A DNA stretch of 64,000 nt from Siphonodentalium dalli (GCA_032622095.1 CP136068.1:53004443-53068442), one strand, 5' to 3'; numbered from the stretch's first letter, positions 1-11,850 are shown. Numbers and translations: made by a program. The notes: a model not told the origin generated them from the letters alone.

Positions 1-2401
1 ATTTTAACATCTATCAACACTAAAGCTGCCCAAATTAAAAATAATAAGTTTAAACGACAGCAAAAGAAAAGGTTTGATGAGGGATGCAAGCAATTAAAAC
101 GTGAAATGACAAATGCGTGTCGTGAAATGAAGCAAAACCCAACCGATGCAACAGTTAGGAGTAATTTGTTCTCATCCAAAAAAGCATATAAGAAAGAAAC
201 AAAGAACAAATCAAAAATGTACTTCCAGGGGTTAGCAGAATCACTAGACAAAATGGAGGGTACAGACTCTTCCGAGTATTGGCGATTGATAAAAGAATTT
301 AGAAATAAACGTGATGAAACAAATTACTTGCATCCAGACGAAAGTGTGGACTTTTTCAAAAAGATACTCTGCCCATGTAATGTTTCTGCAAATAAGAAAA
401 TATATACGAATTACAAAACAACGAAAATTGATGAAAGTGATATCGAAGCCAGTGAAATAATTAATTGCGTTAAACTACTTAAAAACAGAAAATCACCTGG
501 ATATGGAAATTTCTCGAATGAATTGCTTAAAATTGTTGTTCCCGCGACAATAGACGAAGTAGTAAAATTATTTAACCAGGTATTAAACTCTGGTCATTAT
601 CCAGACAGCTGGAATGTGTCACTCATTAAGACGCTTTATAAAAAGGGAGATAGACAGGACCCAAATAACTATCGACCAATTGCGCTCAGTAATGGTCTGG
701 GGAAACTTTTCAACAAAGTTATAAATAACCGAATAAAAGACTATTTAGAAAGACATGTTCTCATCAGTGACAATAAGTTTGGTTTTAGAAAGAATCGGAG
801 TACGATTGACAGCGCTTATGTTTTAAAGACTTGTATAAATAAATATAAACAGAAGAGGAAGCCAATTTATGCTGCATTTATCGATTTTCAAAAAGCTTTC
901 GATTCAGTAGATAGGTCGTTGATGTTTCAAAAGTTGTATAGCAATGGTATTCAGCGTAAAATAAATCAAATAATACAGTCCAGGTATCAATCCAGTTATA
1001 TTCAAGTAAAGACGGGTGCAGGAATTGGACCACCGCATCTGTCCACGATTGGAGTTAAACAAGGATCCTCATTGTCGCCTACGCTGTTCAAAATATTCAT
1101 TGATGACATCAAATGTTCACTTGATGTATCCGGCTGCGATCCAATATTCCTTAATAATCGTCCGCTCAGTCATCTTTTATTTTCCGACGATTTAGTGTTG
1201 TTGTCAGAAACTGAACAAGGTCTACAGAATTGTCTTGAAATATACCCAATACAATGGTCTCGTGGTTAATGCAAGTAAATCAAAATGTGTGGTGTTTAGG
1301 TTAAAGAGAACTAAACGTGAACCAAGTTTCAATATAAATGCGAAATCGCTTGAATTAGTTTCAGAGTATCCATATCTCGGGATAAAATTCACATCGACTG
1401 GTAGAATGGCAAAATCACAAGAACATACAAGCGGGAAAGCCACGAAAGCAATGTTCTTTTTAAACCAGTCTGTTCCTTCAAAGATGAAGCTATCTATTCC
1501 AACTAAATGCAAATTATTCGACAAATTGATAAAACCGATAATGTTATACGGATGTCAGATATGGGCAGGAGAAACAAACATGCTTCATTCAGATACAATG
1601 CCAAGCGAACAAGTCCATCTGAGGTTTTGCAAAATAACATTAGGTGTTAACCGAAATGCTATACTAATCATGCCGTCCGCGCAGAATTGGGCAGATTCCC
1701 AGTTATACATGATGCGATTACTCAACAATTCAGATATATGAAAACAGTTTCGAACCTTTCAAGTGGGTGCTTGGTACATGATGCATACATCGAATCACTT
1801 AGAGACCCTTCTATTTCATTGTACAATGAATTATATGGAAAATACGGCGTCGATATTTCAGACCGCCGGAGATTCCAAGGGATACAAGAGCGCGCCTTGG
1901 TGGATAAACTGAAATCTGAACATTTGATGCGATTCTATAATGTAAATCATGCCGAAAAGAAAACGATCAGTGGAAATAAAATACGAACGTATAGATTATT
2001 CAAGTCAAAGTATGAAATTGAACCATACATTGTCAATGCGCGATCTGCCAAATCGAGAATTCTATTCACAAGATTGAGAATCAGTAATCATCGACTGGAA
2101 ATCGAAAAAGGGAGACACAAACAGCCCCCAAAACCAGTGAGAGAAAGATTGTGTTCTGCGTGTAATTCAAAACAAATTGAGTCAGAATATCATTTCATCT
2201 TAGAATGTCGGGCCTATATATGAAAGTATTCGCGAAGCTTATGTAAAGGACATAATTGCAACGTGCCCTCATTTCTTAGAAATGACAAATTATGAGAAGT
2301 TCAGATTTATAATGCAGAATGAACAAATTGCAACCGTTAACGTTATATGCGACATGATCCGGTCTTTCTTCACCATTCGAGACAATATATATAATGTCTA
2401 A
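1..2401 (+). pseudogene. LINE-A reverse transcriptase (ORF2), frame-disrupted
   Basis: Reverse transcriptase copying the element's RNA at the target site. The frame is open from base 1, so the true start lies outside. RT blocks read in order: NYRPIALS near 667, FIDFQKAFDSVD near 877-912, a GVKQGSSLSP block near 1051-1080, and the catalytic box FSDD at 1180-1191 (FADD or YADD is usual). The thumb (YPYLGIKF) continues in another frame from about 1235. The C-terminal knuckle CSACNSKQ...HFILEC lies near 2155-2210. Frame changes fall near 1235-1265, 1690-1740 and 2212-2222. The last frame closes with TAA at 2399-2401. Best read as a decayed but fairly young copy. Confidence 0.85.
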
Positions 2402-2571
2402 TAACAGCAAGTATACCTGAGATTTTATGACAGTAAATTCACGAGCGTATATGCATATTGTATGTGATTACTCATGTTCAATTATTCCTTATGTAGATAT
2501 ATGTTGTATTTATTATATGTGCAACTGCCCATTGGGTGTATTTTGCATTAAGATCTTATCTTATCTTATCT
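1..2571 (+). mobile_element. Non-LTR retrotransposon (LINE-A), 5' end outside the window
   Basis: The element enters from the left edge already inside its reverse-transcriptase ORF and runs to a short TTATC-repeat tail at about 2551-2571, which I take as its 3' end. Between the end of the ORF at 2401 and the tail is an AT-rich 3' UTR. Nothing of ORF1 or the endonuclease is visible. The domain layout (RT, thumb, then a C-terminal CCHC-like knuckle) fits the Jockey/CR1/L2 group of LINEs. The exact clade cannot be set by eye. Confidence 0.85.
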
Positions 2572-5119
2572 AGGGCCGGGGTGGGTGGGTGGTCCAGAGG
2601 CCGAAAAATTCGTGCTTGTAAAGTTTTTCAAAAATGTTTTTTTTTTCAAACAATTTACAAGTACTGATCATGTAATGTTATTTGTAAGCATGTTAGTACC
2701 ATGCTTGTTGGTATAGGGCTATATAGGCAGCTATAGTGACTCTTTAGCCTCAGATTTATCAACATTCTGGAATTCACAGGATCCCGACCCACTTCACAGT
2801 GGACCACCGTAATAGCGTTCAGGAAACTCATGATCAACGGAAGAAATATTTAGTAACAAAATTAATATATTACCTGAATAAAAGTAACAAAACAAAAAAA
2901 CTGTATCACAAATTGGATACTAATGGTGAATACTCAATGATGACTAGATATCATTAACCTGATTGTTGCATAACATGAAATTGAAAAGGGTATCTCATAA
3001 ATTTCTAATATCGGGGGGTATAATAACCATATATCTATGTGTATACCTGACCAAAAACACCCCCCCCCCCCACCCACCCCGGTGGATAAGACTAAAGAGT
3101 TCTTTGGTCATGCACAAATAATTGTGGAACCCCTGCCCTGTTTACCACTATTTACACTGGCCAGTGTTCTCTGTCAGACACAACACACTCGATATATTAA
3201 GGATATAATGGGGTCTAGGCCGATTTGTGACATATAGTGTACCTACACAATGCTTTATTATTGTTGTTAGAAACTGAAAACACCAGGAAATACAGTTAAT
3301 TTTTCGTTTTTTCTGATCTGTGTTTACCAATTAAGCATGTTATTGCTTGAGTTTTAATGGTACACAGCAAGAATTTGTACCAAAAAAGGATAGTGGAATG
3401 GGATTGAAAGGCAGTTAACACAGTTATTGAAGAACGGCTAAAAAAAACTCTGAAATTTTGATAAAAACATGAGAAAGGGAGACGGGTCCCCAAAATTTTG
3501 GAGGAATTTTTTTTTTTACACAAATGGGGTGGTGGGTCCCTCGGGGTCGGAAAAAAACTTTTTGGGCCCTATATGTGCAATTTTTTTCCAGACTCCCCCC
3601 TGGCGCTAGATGTTTAGTTGATCGCCTGACCGATTTTTAATAAAAGCAAGCTGTATGGGGGTGAATTTTGAGGAACATATCGTCCATTGTTCTCTGAGTC
3701 GGATCAATCCGAAAATTTACGCTCTCCGGAGATAATATTCGGTGGTAAAATAATTATCAAATGCTATGGATATAAATGGTTCTGAGGGGAGCTTGTGGTA
3801 TTGATTGAAAGATGAATCCTTCGCCGACACACCCGTGGCTATATCATAGCAATTACTCGGGTAAATGGGCTAAATTTGTCCGATTCCCGAGCGATGGTAA
3901 AACGGGAGATATCTACAGTTCCCCTTGTCCTATTATACTACCATTACGTGAAGCAGGCGCGTATATAGAAGCGGCGTATATGGGCAGCGCAAAAGGGGGC
4001 GGACATCGGAGCGCGTACGTTACAGACCCCTGTGGTTCAAAACTTTAAATGGGATAGGGTTAAATTTTTTATAAGTTATTCCCATAAAAAAAATGACTAT
4101 CCTTATTTATTTTCACAAATTCTGCCGATAATTTGAGACAAGCACACAGCAAATTAATTATAAGGCAGCACAATATAAGATTTCAAAGCACTTAGCAACG
4201 AACATGTCATCGATATGAATAATTGGCTTCAGATGAAATTCGGCCGAACTTTTAAAAGCACGCCCAAGTATTCTGACGTCGTGTTCGTTACGGTCTGTGT
4301 TATTTGGGTATTAAACGGGTGACCAAATTAACAGTTGACCAATCACAGAATAGGATTGATGACGGGCTATGTAAATATTTAGTGCACGGTTCATTTATAT
4401 AGCCGCCGTTGAAGCTGAATTTGAGGACCAACCCCGAATAAATTGGATATAAGCTGATTTTGGTGTCATTCGATGTGTAAAAGCCTCAGGAACAACATAT
4501 CCAAAATCCGAAAAAATCAGATGTGGGAAAACTGTGTTATTCAAGATAGCGTCCAACGTGGTTGTCTGTATTACATCTGATCTCGAAATAAGTCACAATA
4601 CAATATATTGTGGCATCTGAATTACGCAGTTATAACAGTTTGTGTGAAATTAGAGTATATGGGACAGAACATAGTGACACGGACAGAACATAAAACAATC
4701 GCGGCCATGAAATGGCTGTCAAAACGGCCGCAACTCCAAGCCATACGACTAATAAAGTAACATATTGGATAACCACATAGGAGTGGAAAAAAACGTATTA
4801 GTAATATACAAGTCTGTTGTTCTATATCTTTAGAACAGAACCTTCTGAAGGATGTATTGGTCACTGCAACGCATGTCAACACCCCCAATGATTTACATCT
4901 TTAAAGTTTGGGTTTTCTACTTATCCAACATCCAACTGTCAGGCTAACATTTATAATTTCTGGCATGCAACACACAAAGTAATGATTCGCCACACAGTGC
5001 ATGGTACTCTCATTTGGCATGATGATTAATTACTGAATGTAACACAGAAACTGAAGTGCATACCCTTGTGGTATAAATACTAGTTACCTTTCCGGAATGT
5101 TCAACATTCTCCGTGATAA
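2572..5119. other. Noncoding; G/T-rich repeat debris
   Basis: No convincing gene. 2572-2640 and 3520-3600 carry GGGTGGGTGGG- and poly-T-rich stretches (also a C-run at 3060-3080) that recur near 31555-31650, 33115-33245 and 37475-37600. They look like ends or fragments of one dispersed repeat family. 3640-4060 contains a small open frame whose reading is not protein-like. The rest, to about 5119, is AT-rich with nothing I can name. Confidence 0.45.
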
Positions 5120-7299
5120 TAAATGATACACATATGGCGAAATGCTCAGTCGCAATAAATCTCCCGGTTATGATAATATTTACAATGAGAATATTATATA
5201 TGGTGGCGATAGTCTAATCGAAAGCCTCTGTCAATTATTCTCATCTCTATTGCGGCATGGTTATATACCTGTTGCTGCCAAACGAGGTGTCATTATCACA
5301 TTACATAAAGGAGGATCCAAGCCAAAACACTCGTTTGACAGCTACAGGGCCATAACTCTAATGCCTGCCTTATACAAATTGCTGGAGAAAGTTTTACTGA
5401 ATCGTATTGAGTTACATACACCGCATATCTTACCAGTTAATCCTCTTCAGCACGGTTTTCACAAACACATTAGTTCTAACATGACTTCTTATCTAACCCA
5501 GGAATGTATACATTTCAATGCTGAAAGAAATAAAATATTGTACTGTTGCTTTCTAGATGTATGGAAAGCCTTTGATACGGTTTGGATAGACGGACTTATG
5601 TACAAACTGTATGAGAGGGGCCTAGCTGGAATTTCCTTCAAATTTGTGCACCAATTGCTATCCGATGTTTATTGTAATGTGAGATATAATGATGCTACAT
5701 CAAGATTAACCAAAATAGATCAAGGAACAAGGCATGGGGGAATCTGCTCACCTAAATTTTACATGGTCTACATTGACGAACTGATAAAATTACTATCAGA
5801 GTCAATATATTGCTTTCACATGGAATCAATTAATTGAACTTGTCCAACCCACGCAGACGACATGCTACTTCTATCACTAACTGAATGTGGTTTGAATTCA
5901 CTTATTGATATGTGTGTGAGGTATAGCTATACATGGCGGTATAAGTATAATTCGTATAAATCTGTAGCAATGGTGCTTAATGAGACAAGGAAGCAAAGCC
6001 AATACGTATAAACGCAAGTGGATCATGGGGTCTGGACACCTTAATGAAGTGGATAGTATACAGTTCATCTGGGCATCCCAATTAATAAGTATAAACAAAC
6101 AAATAATTTTATTGAACATGTATGTGATAAACTGAGAAGCACTTTTCTTATGCTATCGAATTCTGGTTTGTATGCCGGAGGTATAACTCCCCTGAGTTCC
6201 TCACTCATTTATAAATCAGTTGGAACTTTTATGGAATCTATCCCAAAATGAAACTATGAAACTAGAGAGGACTCATAGATTTTGCATCAAAAGGATACAG
6301 GGATTTGAACCCAGGACCCGAACCGACATTGCTCTTGGCTTACTTGGAATTCATTCACTAGAATTCTACATATATAAAAAGAAATTGTCACTATTATCAT
6401 CACTGTGTAATGTCGAATGTAACAATCACAAAACTGTTAAACAAGTTTTCCTCCATAGAATGTATGAATACATGCTTTTGCCTACCACTAGTTCATCGTG
6501 TTTCCATAACTATTTTTGTGACATAATGCAAATACTTGAACGATATGATTTTTCGTACTACCTTAACCAATTTGTCACAGAGTCTTGTTTTCCGGACAAA
6601 AAATCATGGAAACAAATTTTTAACATGGAATGGTAACATCACACGATGATGCGTGGAAGTCAAGAACAAATTCTGACCCAAGTCTCTCACTCTTCAATAG
6701 AATACACACAGACTTATGAATATCTTATGTTTGGCGCCTATGTAAATCGCATCCAGAAGACAAGAACATTTATCTAACGATTGGCAAATTGATAAGCCAA
6801 ATAGGAATTAACAGAGAAATATCCTGTACGAATTGTGGTTCTACCACGACCGATATTTTATCTCACATATTCATTGAGTGCACACCCATGTATTCATTTA
6901 GAAATTAGATCGAATATTTTATTATGGATGCACTTGGGATTAACGCATACATCAAATACGATACGTTATCAAGAGAAGCCAAATTAAGTGTGCTCCTTGG
7001 GAACTTATCAGAAATTGAGGGCGATCAATTGATTACAGATGGTGACATTCCAATTCAAATTTTCAAACATGTTGTCAAAATGTGCCAGGCTTATTATCTG
7101 TATGCTGGTATGACCGCTATTACTTAATATAGTGCACGCTCGACATTCTTGTTATTCATACACTATATAATGACACGTACCCTTCGTGTTACTTTATAGA
7201 TATACACTAAACTACTGTAATCGAAGTAACATTTCGATGTATAGTTATATATCTCATTATACTTCACTTTTTATATGCGTAACCTTGTCGTGACGTCCA

Positions 7300-7300
<1 letters not shown>
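5120..7300 (+). pseudogene. LINE-B reverse transcriptase remnant, truncated and frame-disrupted
   Basis: A 5'-truncated non-LTR RT, only distantly like LINE-A. It opens with the NKSPGYDNI block at about 5151. It continues through SYRAITLMP (near 5340), the palm block FLDVWKAFDTVW (near 5551-5586) and GTRHGGICSP (near 5725-5754). The catalytic box reads HADD at about 5853-5864 in a second frame. Thumb and tail pieces follow in several frames (6172-6636, 6924-7127). The knuckle CTNCGS...HIFIEC lies near 6828-6885. At least four frame changes separate the pieces. The 3' end probably abuts the (TA)n tract at 7303. Confidence 0.75.

Positions 7301-7302
<2 letters not shown>

Positions 7303-7351
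<49 letters not shown>
7303..7351. repeat. (TA)n microsatellite
   Basis: Uninterrupted TA dinucleotides between the LINE-B 3' end and the first CAGA-tailed repeat. Confidence 0.95.
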
Positions 7352-7352
<1 letters not shown>

Positions 7353-7968
7353 TAGAAGGTGACCCGACTTCGTCCGGGCTTTGACCTTGAATTGTCCATT
7401 TTGAAGGTCAAGGTCAAGTGGGGTCACGATTTGACCAGTCCAAAAACACTGCCCTGACAAAAGTACCCGACAAACGTGCCCGTCCAAATCCATCCGGTTT
7501 TACCCGATTTGACCTTGAATTGATCATTTTGAAGGTCAAGGTCTGGTCGGGGTCACGATTGGACCCGTCCAAAACAATCAGTGGACAAAAGTAACCCCAC
7601 GTATCAAATTTCGTCGAAATCCCATCAAAATTGGCGATTTGACCTTGAAGTTACCCGATTTCAAGGTCAATGTCACGTCGCACGGGCAAATGAATATGCT
7701 TATGAGACTCGCCATAAGAAAGTACCCCCACATACCAAGTTTCATCGAAATCCCGTGATATTCGGGCGTTTGACCTTGAAATGACCCGATTTCAAGGTCA
7801 AGGTGACGTCGCACGGACAAATTAATATGCCTATGTTCGTCCCCGGCCGAAAATACCCCCACATACCAAGTTTCATCGAAATCGGGTGGGCCGTTTTCGA
7901 GTTCATCGCGAACACACAGACACACAGACACACAGACAGACACACAGATCTTCCAAAATATATAATAG
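7352..7968 (+). repeat. CAGA-tailed dispersed repeat, copy 1
   Basis: Starts after the TA tract with a hairpin, CCCGACTTCGTCCGGG at about 7364-7379. It contains repeated GACCTTGAA / AAGGTCAAGGTCA modules and 'accaagtttcatcgaaatc' boxes. It ends in a CAGACACACAGAC tail (about 7915-7945) followed by 'gatcttccaaaatatata'. Copy 2 has the same head and tail, so these are two tandem insertions of one family. The open frames in it come from the repeats and are not genes. Confidence 0.7.
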
Positions 7969-8428
7969 ACTAGCCGATGAGCCCGACGTTGTCCGGGCTA
8001 TTCAAAATCCAAATTTCAAGTCGATAGCTCCACCCGTTTCCGAGATCTGGTCTGCGCATGCGCGAAGCTGGCGTCGCACGGGCTCGGCGACCCGATAAAA
8101 TTCGTATCCGGGGCAAGATACATTCACATAGCAAATTTCAAGTCGATAGATCCACCCGTTTCCGAGATCTCGTCTGCGCATGCGCGAAGCTGGCGTCGCA
8201 CGGGCTCGGCGACCCGATAAAATTCGTATCCGGGGCAAGATACATTCACATAGCAAATTTCAAGTCGATAGCTCCACCCGTTTCCGAGATCTCGTCTGCG
8301 CATGCGCGAATCGGGCGCCGCACGGGCTCGCCAATACGACAACGACGACCGCCTGGTCAAACTACACACACGTACCAAGTTTCGTCCCGATCGGTCGAGA
8401 ATCGTAGATTTGTATCAATGACAGACAT

Positions 8429-8459
<31 letters not shown>

Positions 8460-8483
8460 AACAGAGGTCTTCAAAATATATAT

Positions 8484-8485
<2 letters not shown>
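7969..8485 (+). repeat. CAGA-tailed dispersed repeat, copy 2, with internal 122-bp tandem units
   Basis: Begins ACTAGCCGATGAG followed by the hairpin CCCGACGTTGTCCGGG (about 7982-7997). The body is about 2.7 copies of a 122-bp unit containing 'tctgcgcatgcgcga'. It ends in a (CAGA)n run at 8420-8465 and 'ggtcttcaaaatatata'. The unit is longer and more GC-rich than copy 1's body, although head and tail match. Confidence 0.7.

Positions 8486-8522
<37 letters not shown>
8486..8522. repeat. (TA)n microsatellite
   Basis: TA run directly after the copy 2 tail, mirroring the TA run before copy 1. Confidence 0.9.
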
Positions 8523-8525
<3 letters not shown>

Positions 8526-9429
8526 ACCAATTTATATTATATATTATATTATATATTAATCACACACGCCATATAAAGGCATTCAATATCCAATCATATA
8601 TGGCGTGAGTTGCGTATACGTGCGTCTGTGTATATGGATACGCGCGTCCCATTCTGTCGGATTCAGTGGCCAGTGGAATGACGATGCAAGTCGTTTGTCA
8701 TTCTTCTGGTCATTGGGAGATGACAGGATGTCGTGACCGATTGTAATGCGCGTCCAGATGCACGTGCGTACGCGAATACGCAAACTAAGGCGGTTGCGTT
8801 TGTGCCCTTATATGTGCGTACCCACCCATATGGCGCTGGCAATTGCGTTTGAAGCATTGCAATGCATGTAGTCATGCTGAACTGCTTTAATTTGGACGGT
8901 ACATGCAGATAAGAGCGCAGACCCAACTCGATAATTATATTTATATGTAAATACTTTGATTTGTTGATACATGCATGACCGTTTGTATTATGTTCTTTAT
9001 ATGCTATATTATATTTGTGTTCATATATACAATCTTCAGTAATGGAGGATAATTAAAGATATATATTATACTATAACGAAACACTCATATCTACAATATA
9101 TTAGCACCGCATCTCACCAGATAAAAGAGACGGTATATCGTACAGTTTATTGTAAGACTAATTTTCATGTAGTTACCAAACCGGTTTCTTAGTAGACACT
9201 TTTGTTCAAATTACTTCAGTCGCCAGTTTACAATTGGACAATGCCACCACGCAAGCCCACTATTGGTTTTCAGTAGTTTTCGGTTTGAAAATATCTGAAC
9301 ATTACCTCCACGTACCACCGCAAATGACAATCTTTCAGATTTAAAGAAAATTTTGGACCTAGGATTTATTATTGTAAACAGTATACGCTAAAACGTTTGC
9401 ACTGAGCCCTATGGCAAACATTTACACCA
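8523..9429. other. Noncoding, no feature recognised
   Basis: Mixed composition with CG-containing 'gcgtacgcgaata' stretches at 8580-8830, then AT-rich DNA. I see no ORF with family features, no RNA gene and no clear repeat. Confidence 0.5.
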
Positions 9430-10040
9430 TTGTAACCATTAAGTTCTCCCGCTGATCCCACCAGTGTAACCATTAAGTTCTCCCGCTGTTCCCACCAGTG
9501 TAACCATTAAATTCTCCCGCTGATCCCACAGTGTAACCATTAAGTTCTCCCGCTGATCCCACCAGTGTAACCATTAAGTTCTCCCGCTGATCCCACCAGT
9601 GTAACCATCAAGTTCTCCCGCTGATCCCACCAGTGTAACCATTACGTTCTCCCGCTGATCCCACCAGTGTAACCATTAAGTTCTCCCGCTGATCCCACCA
9701 GTGTAACCATTAAGTTCTCCCGCTGATCCCACCAGTGTAACCATTAAGTTCTCCCGCTGATCCCACCAGTGTAACCATTAAGTTCTCCCGCTGATCCCAC
9801 CAGTGTAACCATTAAGTTCTCCCGCTGATCCCACCAGTGTAACCATTAAGTTCTCCCGCTGATCCCACCAGTGTAACCATTAAGTTCTCCCGCTGATCCC
9901 ACCAGTGTAACCATTAAGTTCTCCCGCTGATCCCACCAGTGTAACCATTAAGTTCTCCCGCTGATCCCACCAGTGTAACCATTAAGTTTTCCCGCTGATC
10001 CCACCAGTGTAACCATTAAGTTCTCCCGCTGATCCCACCA
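9430..10040. repeat. 34-bp minisatellite, about 18 copies
   Basis: Tandem unit containing gtgtaaccattaagttctcc followed by cgctgatcccacca. Most copies are identical. A few carry single changes (for example TTCTCCCGCTGTTCCC in copy 2 and a 1-2 bp deletion in copy 3). Open frames across it are periodic artefacts. Confidence 0.95.
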
Positions 10041-10236
10041 GTGTAACCGTTACGGCCACTCGCAGGCACACACCATGCATATATACCACCAGTGTAACCG
10101 TTACGGCCACTCGCAGGCACACACCATGCATATATACCACCAGTGTAACCGTTACGGCCACTCGCAGGCACACACCATGCATATATACCACCAGTGTAAC
10201 CGTTACGGCCACTCGCAAGCACACACCATGCATATG
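10041..10236. repeat. 51-bp minisatellite, about 4 copies
   Basis: Directly continues the 34-bp array. Each unit starts with the same gtgtaacc(g)tta core, then 'cggccactcgcaggcacaca' and 'ccatgcatatataccacca'. The shared core shows that the 51-bp array arose from the edge of the 34-bp array. Confidence 0.95.
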
Positions 10237-10540
10237 GCTAGCTAAATACACTAAATCAAAAGAACGCCGGTTTTCTGTGTACGGTTCTAATAACGTTCTA
10301 TTTCGCATATACCCAAGGGTGTGTATATAAACGGGCTATCAAAAAATTGTCGATGTCCATTTGCCATTCAATAAATGCCCACTACCAACTTCATAATACA
10401 TACAGTCGTAGTCAAACCCAGCTGTGTAATACCTGGTTATGTCATTTTAAAATTCAATCATAATAAGTAAGCCATGTTCTGTTATGCGATGTATGTATTT
10501 CTCAAGAAAACATTCTTGACAGAGAACTCCCCAATCAGGA

Positions 10541-11036
10541 TTTACTTTAAAGGTACTCAATCCCATAAAACTCCTCTCAATTACTATTTTAATGGCTTCG
10601 GGGGTCAAAAATATTTGATTCGAGTCGAGGAAGTCACCCATCAAAGCTCAGATTTGTTAGATATCGATTTTAGAAATCTATTATTTTTCATTATCGGGAA
10701 TACTTTCTGGCCCAGATCTCAGGCAAATTGCGTTATTATTACCACTTGATTTTAGAGTTATCCATCCTTGTCTGTTTGAATAGAGTTTTGGTGTACAAAT
10801 CTCGAGCAGGATACGAAATAGACGGCAATTATTAGTACTCATCTCGAGAATATAACAAATTTCAAAAATCAATATCTAATAACTCTGAGCTTTGTTTGAT
10901 GGGTTCCTCGACTAGAATCAAATATTTTTTACCCCCAAAGCCAAAGAAATAGTAATATAGGACCCTCTGATCGGATTGTTGTTGTTGGAATCTGTTGAGA
11001 TGGTGACCCTCTTTACGGATTGAGTACCTTTAATTT
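10541..11036. mobile_element. Foldback / MITE-like element with long imperfect inverted arms
   Basis: The left end TTTAAAGGTACTCAATC (about 10540-10562) is matched in reverse by GATTGAGTACCTTTAA (about 11019-11035). The arms stay alignable inward: 'gggtcaaaaatatttgattc' at 10603 pairs with 'gaatcaaatattttttaccc' at 10914, and 'agctcagatttgttagatat' at 10646 pairs with the mirror sequence near 10870-10895. The centre is about 10788. There is no protein-coding content; the ORFs inside are arm shadows. Confidence 0.7.
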
Positions 11037-11396
11037 AGAGCAAATTCTCAACAACAGATCCTGTACACAGTCAGAGTTCATATCATATATTTTCAATTCC
11101 TGTCACAGATAAAGTGCAATTACCATATATATGTGCGGCGACATAGAACTATGTTCCAATTAAACAAAATTACCCAACTTGTTCACGGAGTCCATATTGG
11201 AGTGTTTTGGTTAAACCTTGAACTTATACAATGAATGAAAAGAGAAAGCTCAGGTAAGTGTTATGTCACATTTATTCTTGCAGAATGCATACGATTTAAT
11301 AATACAACTCACACGCCGGAGTAGATCTCTCACATTTTGTCCAGCGACACAATCATGATTTGTCATAATTGCACGATGTCGCGTTTTGTATAGTGT
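11037..11396. other. Flanking DNA, nothing recognised
   Basis: AT-rich single-copy-looking DNA up to the Polinton target site. Confidence 0.5.
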
Positions 11397-11402
11397 GACA
11401 GC
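11397..11402. repeat. Target-site duplication, left (GACAGC)
   Basis: The 6-bp GACAGC immediately before the left terminus is repeated exactly after the right terminus. A 6-bp duplication is the hallmark of Polinton/Maverick integration. Confidence 0.95.
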
Positions 11403-11777
11403 AGTAGTAATGGGGGGCACTATGGCCCAGTACCCCCAGACATGGGCACTATGGCCCAGTACCCCCCAGACATGGGCACTATGGCCCAGTACCCCCCAGA
11501 CATGGGCACTATGGCCCAGTACCCCCAGACATGGGCACTATGGCCCAGTACCCCCCAGACATGGGCACTATGGCCCACTGTGCCCATGTCTGGGGGGGTA
11601 CTGGGCCATAGTGCCCATGTCTGGGGGGTACTGGGCCATAGTGCCCATGTCTGGGAGATACTGGGCCATAGTGCCCATGTCTGGGGGTACTGGGCCATAG
11701 TTTCCCCCCTGAGGATAGATGTTCCTGTCATTGATGTGACATTTCTGATCGAAAAAATGAAAATGGACTTAGAATTA
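11403..11777. repeat. Polinton left terminal inverted repeat, built of an inverted minisatellite
   Basis: After the unique terminal bases come about five direct copies of a ~31-bp unit (ggcccagtaccccccagaca + tgggcactat) to about 11577. About four copies in the opposite orientation follow to about 11700. A unique segment with 'gatagatgttcctgtcattg' then runs to 'atggacttaga'. The right TIR has the same parts in mirror order. The repeat is itself palindromic, so each end can fold into a long hairpin. The long ORFs here are repeat artefacts. Confidence 0.9.
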
Positions 11778-11850
11778 TTTTTTTCAAAAGGAAAATCTCA
11801 CTTTGGAAAATATCAATTAGCTATCAAGAGTATCTTTTCGATCAGTTAGT

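Noticed and set aside
3812-4048. 78-aa ORF (MNPSPTHPWLYHSNYSG...)
   Set aside because: Composition and CG-rich wording look like repeat-derived noncoding DNA. No domain and no splice or promoter context.
6295-6320. Possible tRNA-like B-box wording (gatttgaacccaggacc)
   Set aside because: It lies within the LINE-B protein frame (IQGFEPRTRTD) and no cloverleaf can be drawn around it.
7257-8407. Many overlapping ORFs on both strands in the CAGA-tailed repeats
   Set aside because: They reflect tandem 122-bp and GACCTTGAA units; both strands are open equally and no protein family fits.
9430-10236. CRISPR-like direct repeats
   Set aside because: Units are contiguous without unique spacers, and the setting is eukaryotic. 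A minisatellite.
9982-10308. - strand ORF with repeated VYMHGVCLRVAVTVTL
   Set aside because: A product of the 51-bp minisatellite, whose period is a multiple of three. No start context or family.
11386-11731. Overlapping long ORFs on both strands across the left TIR
   Set aside because: They are periodic readings of the ~31-bp unit (TWALWPSTPQ-type repeats) and exist in several frames at once. The same applies to 28366-28768.
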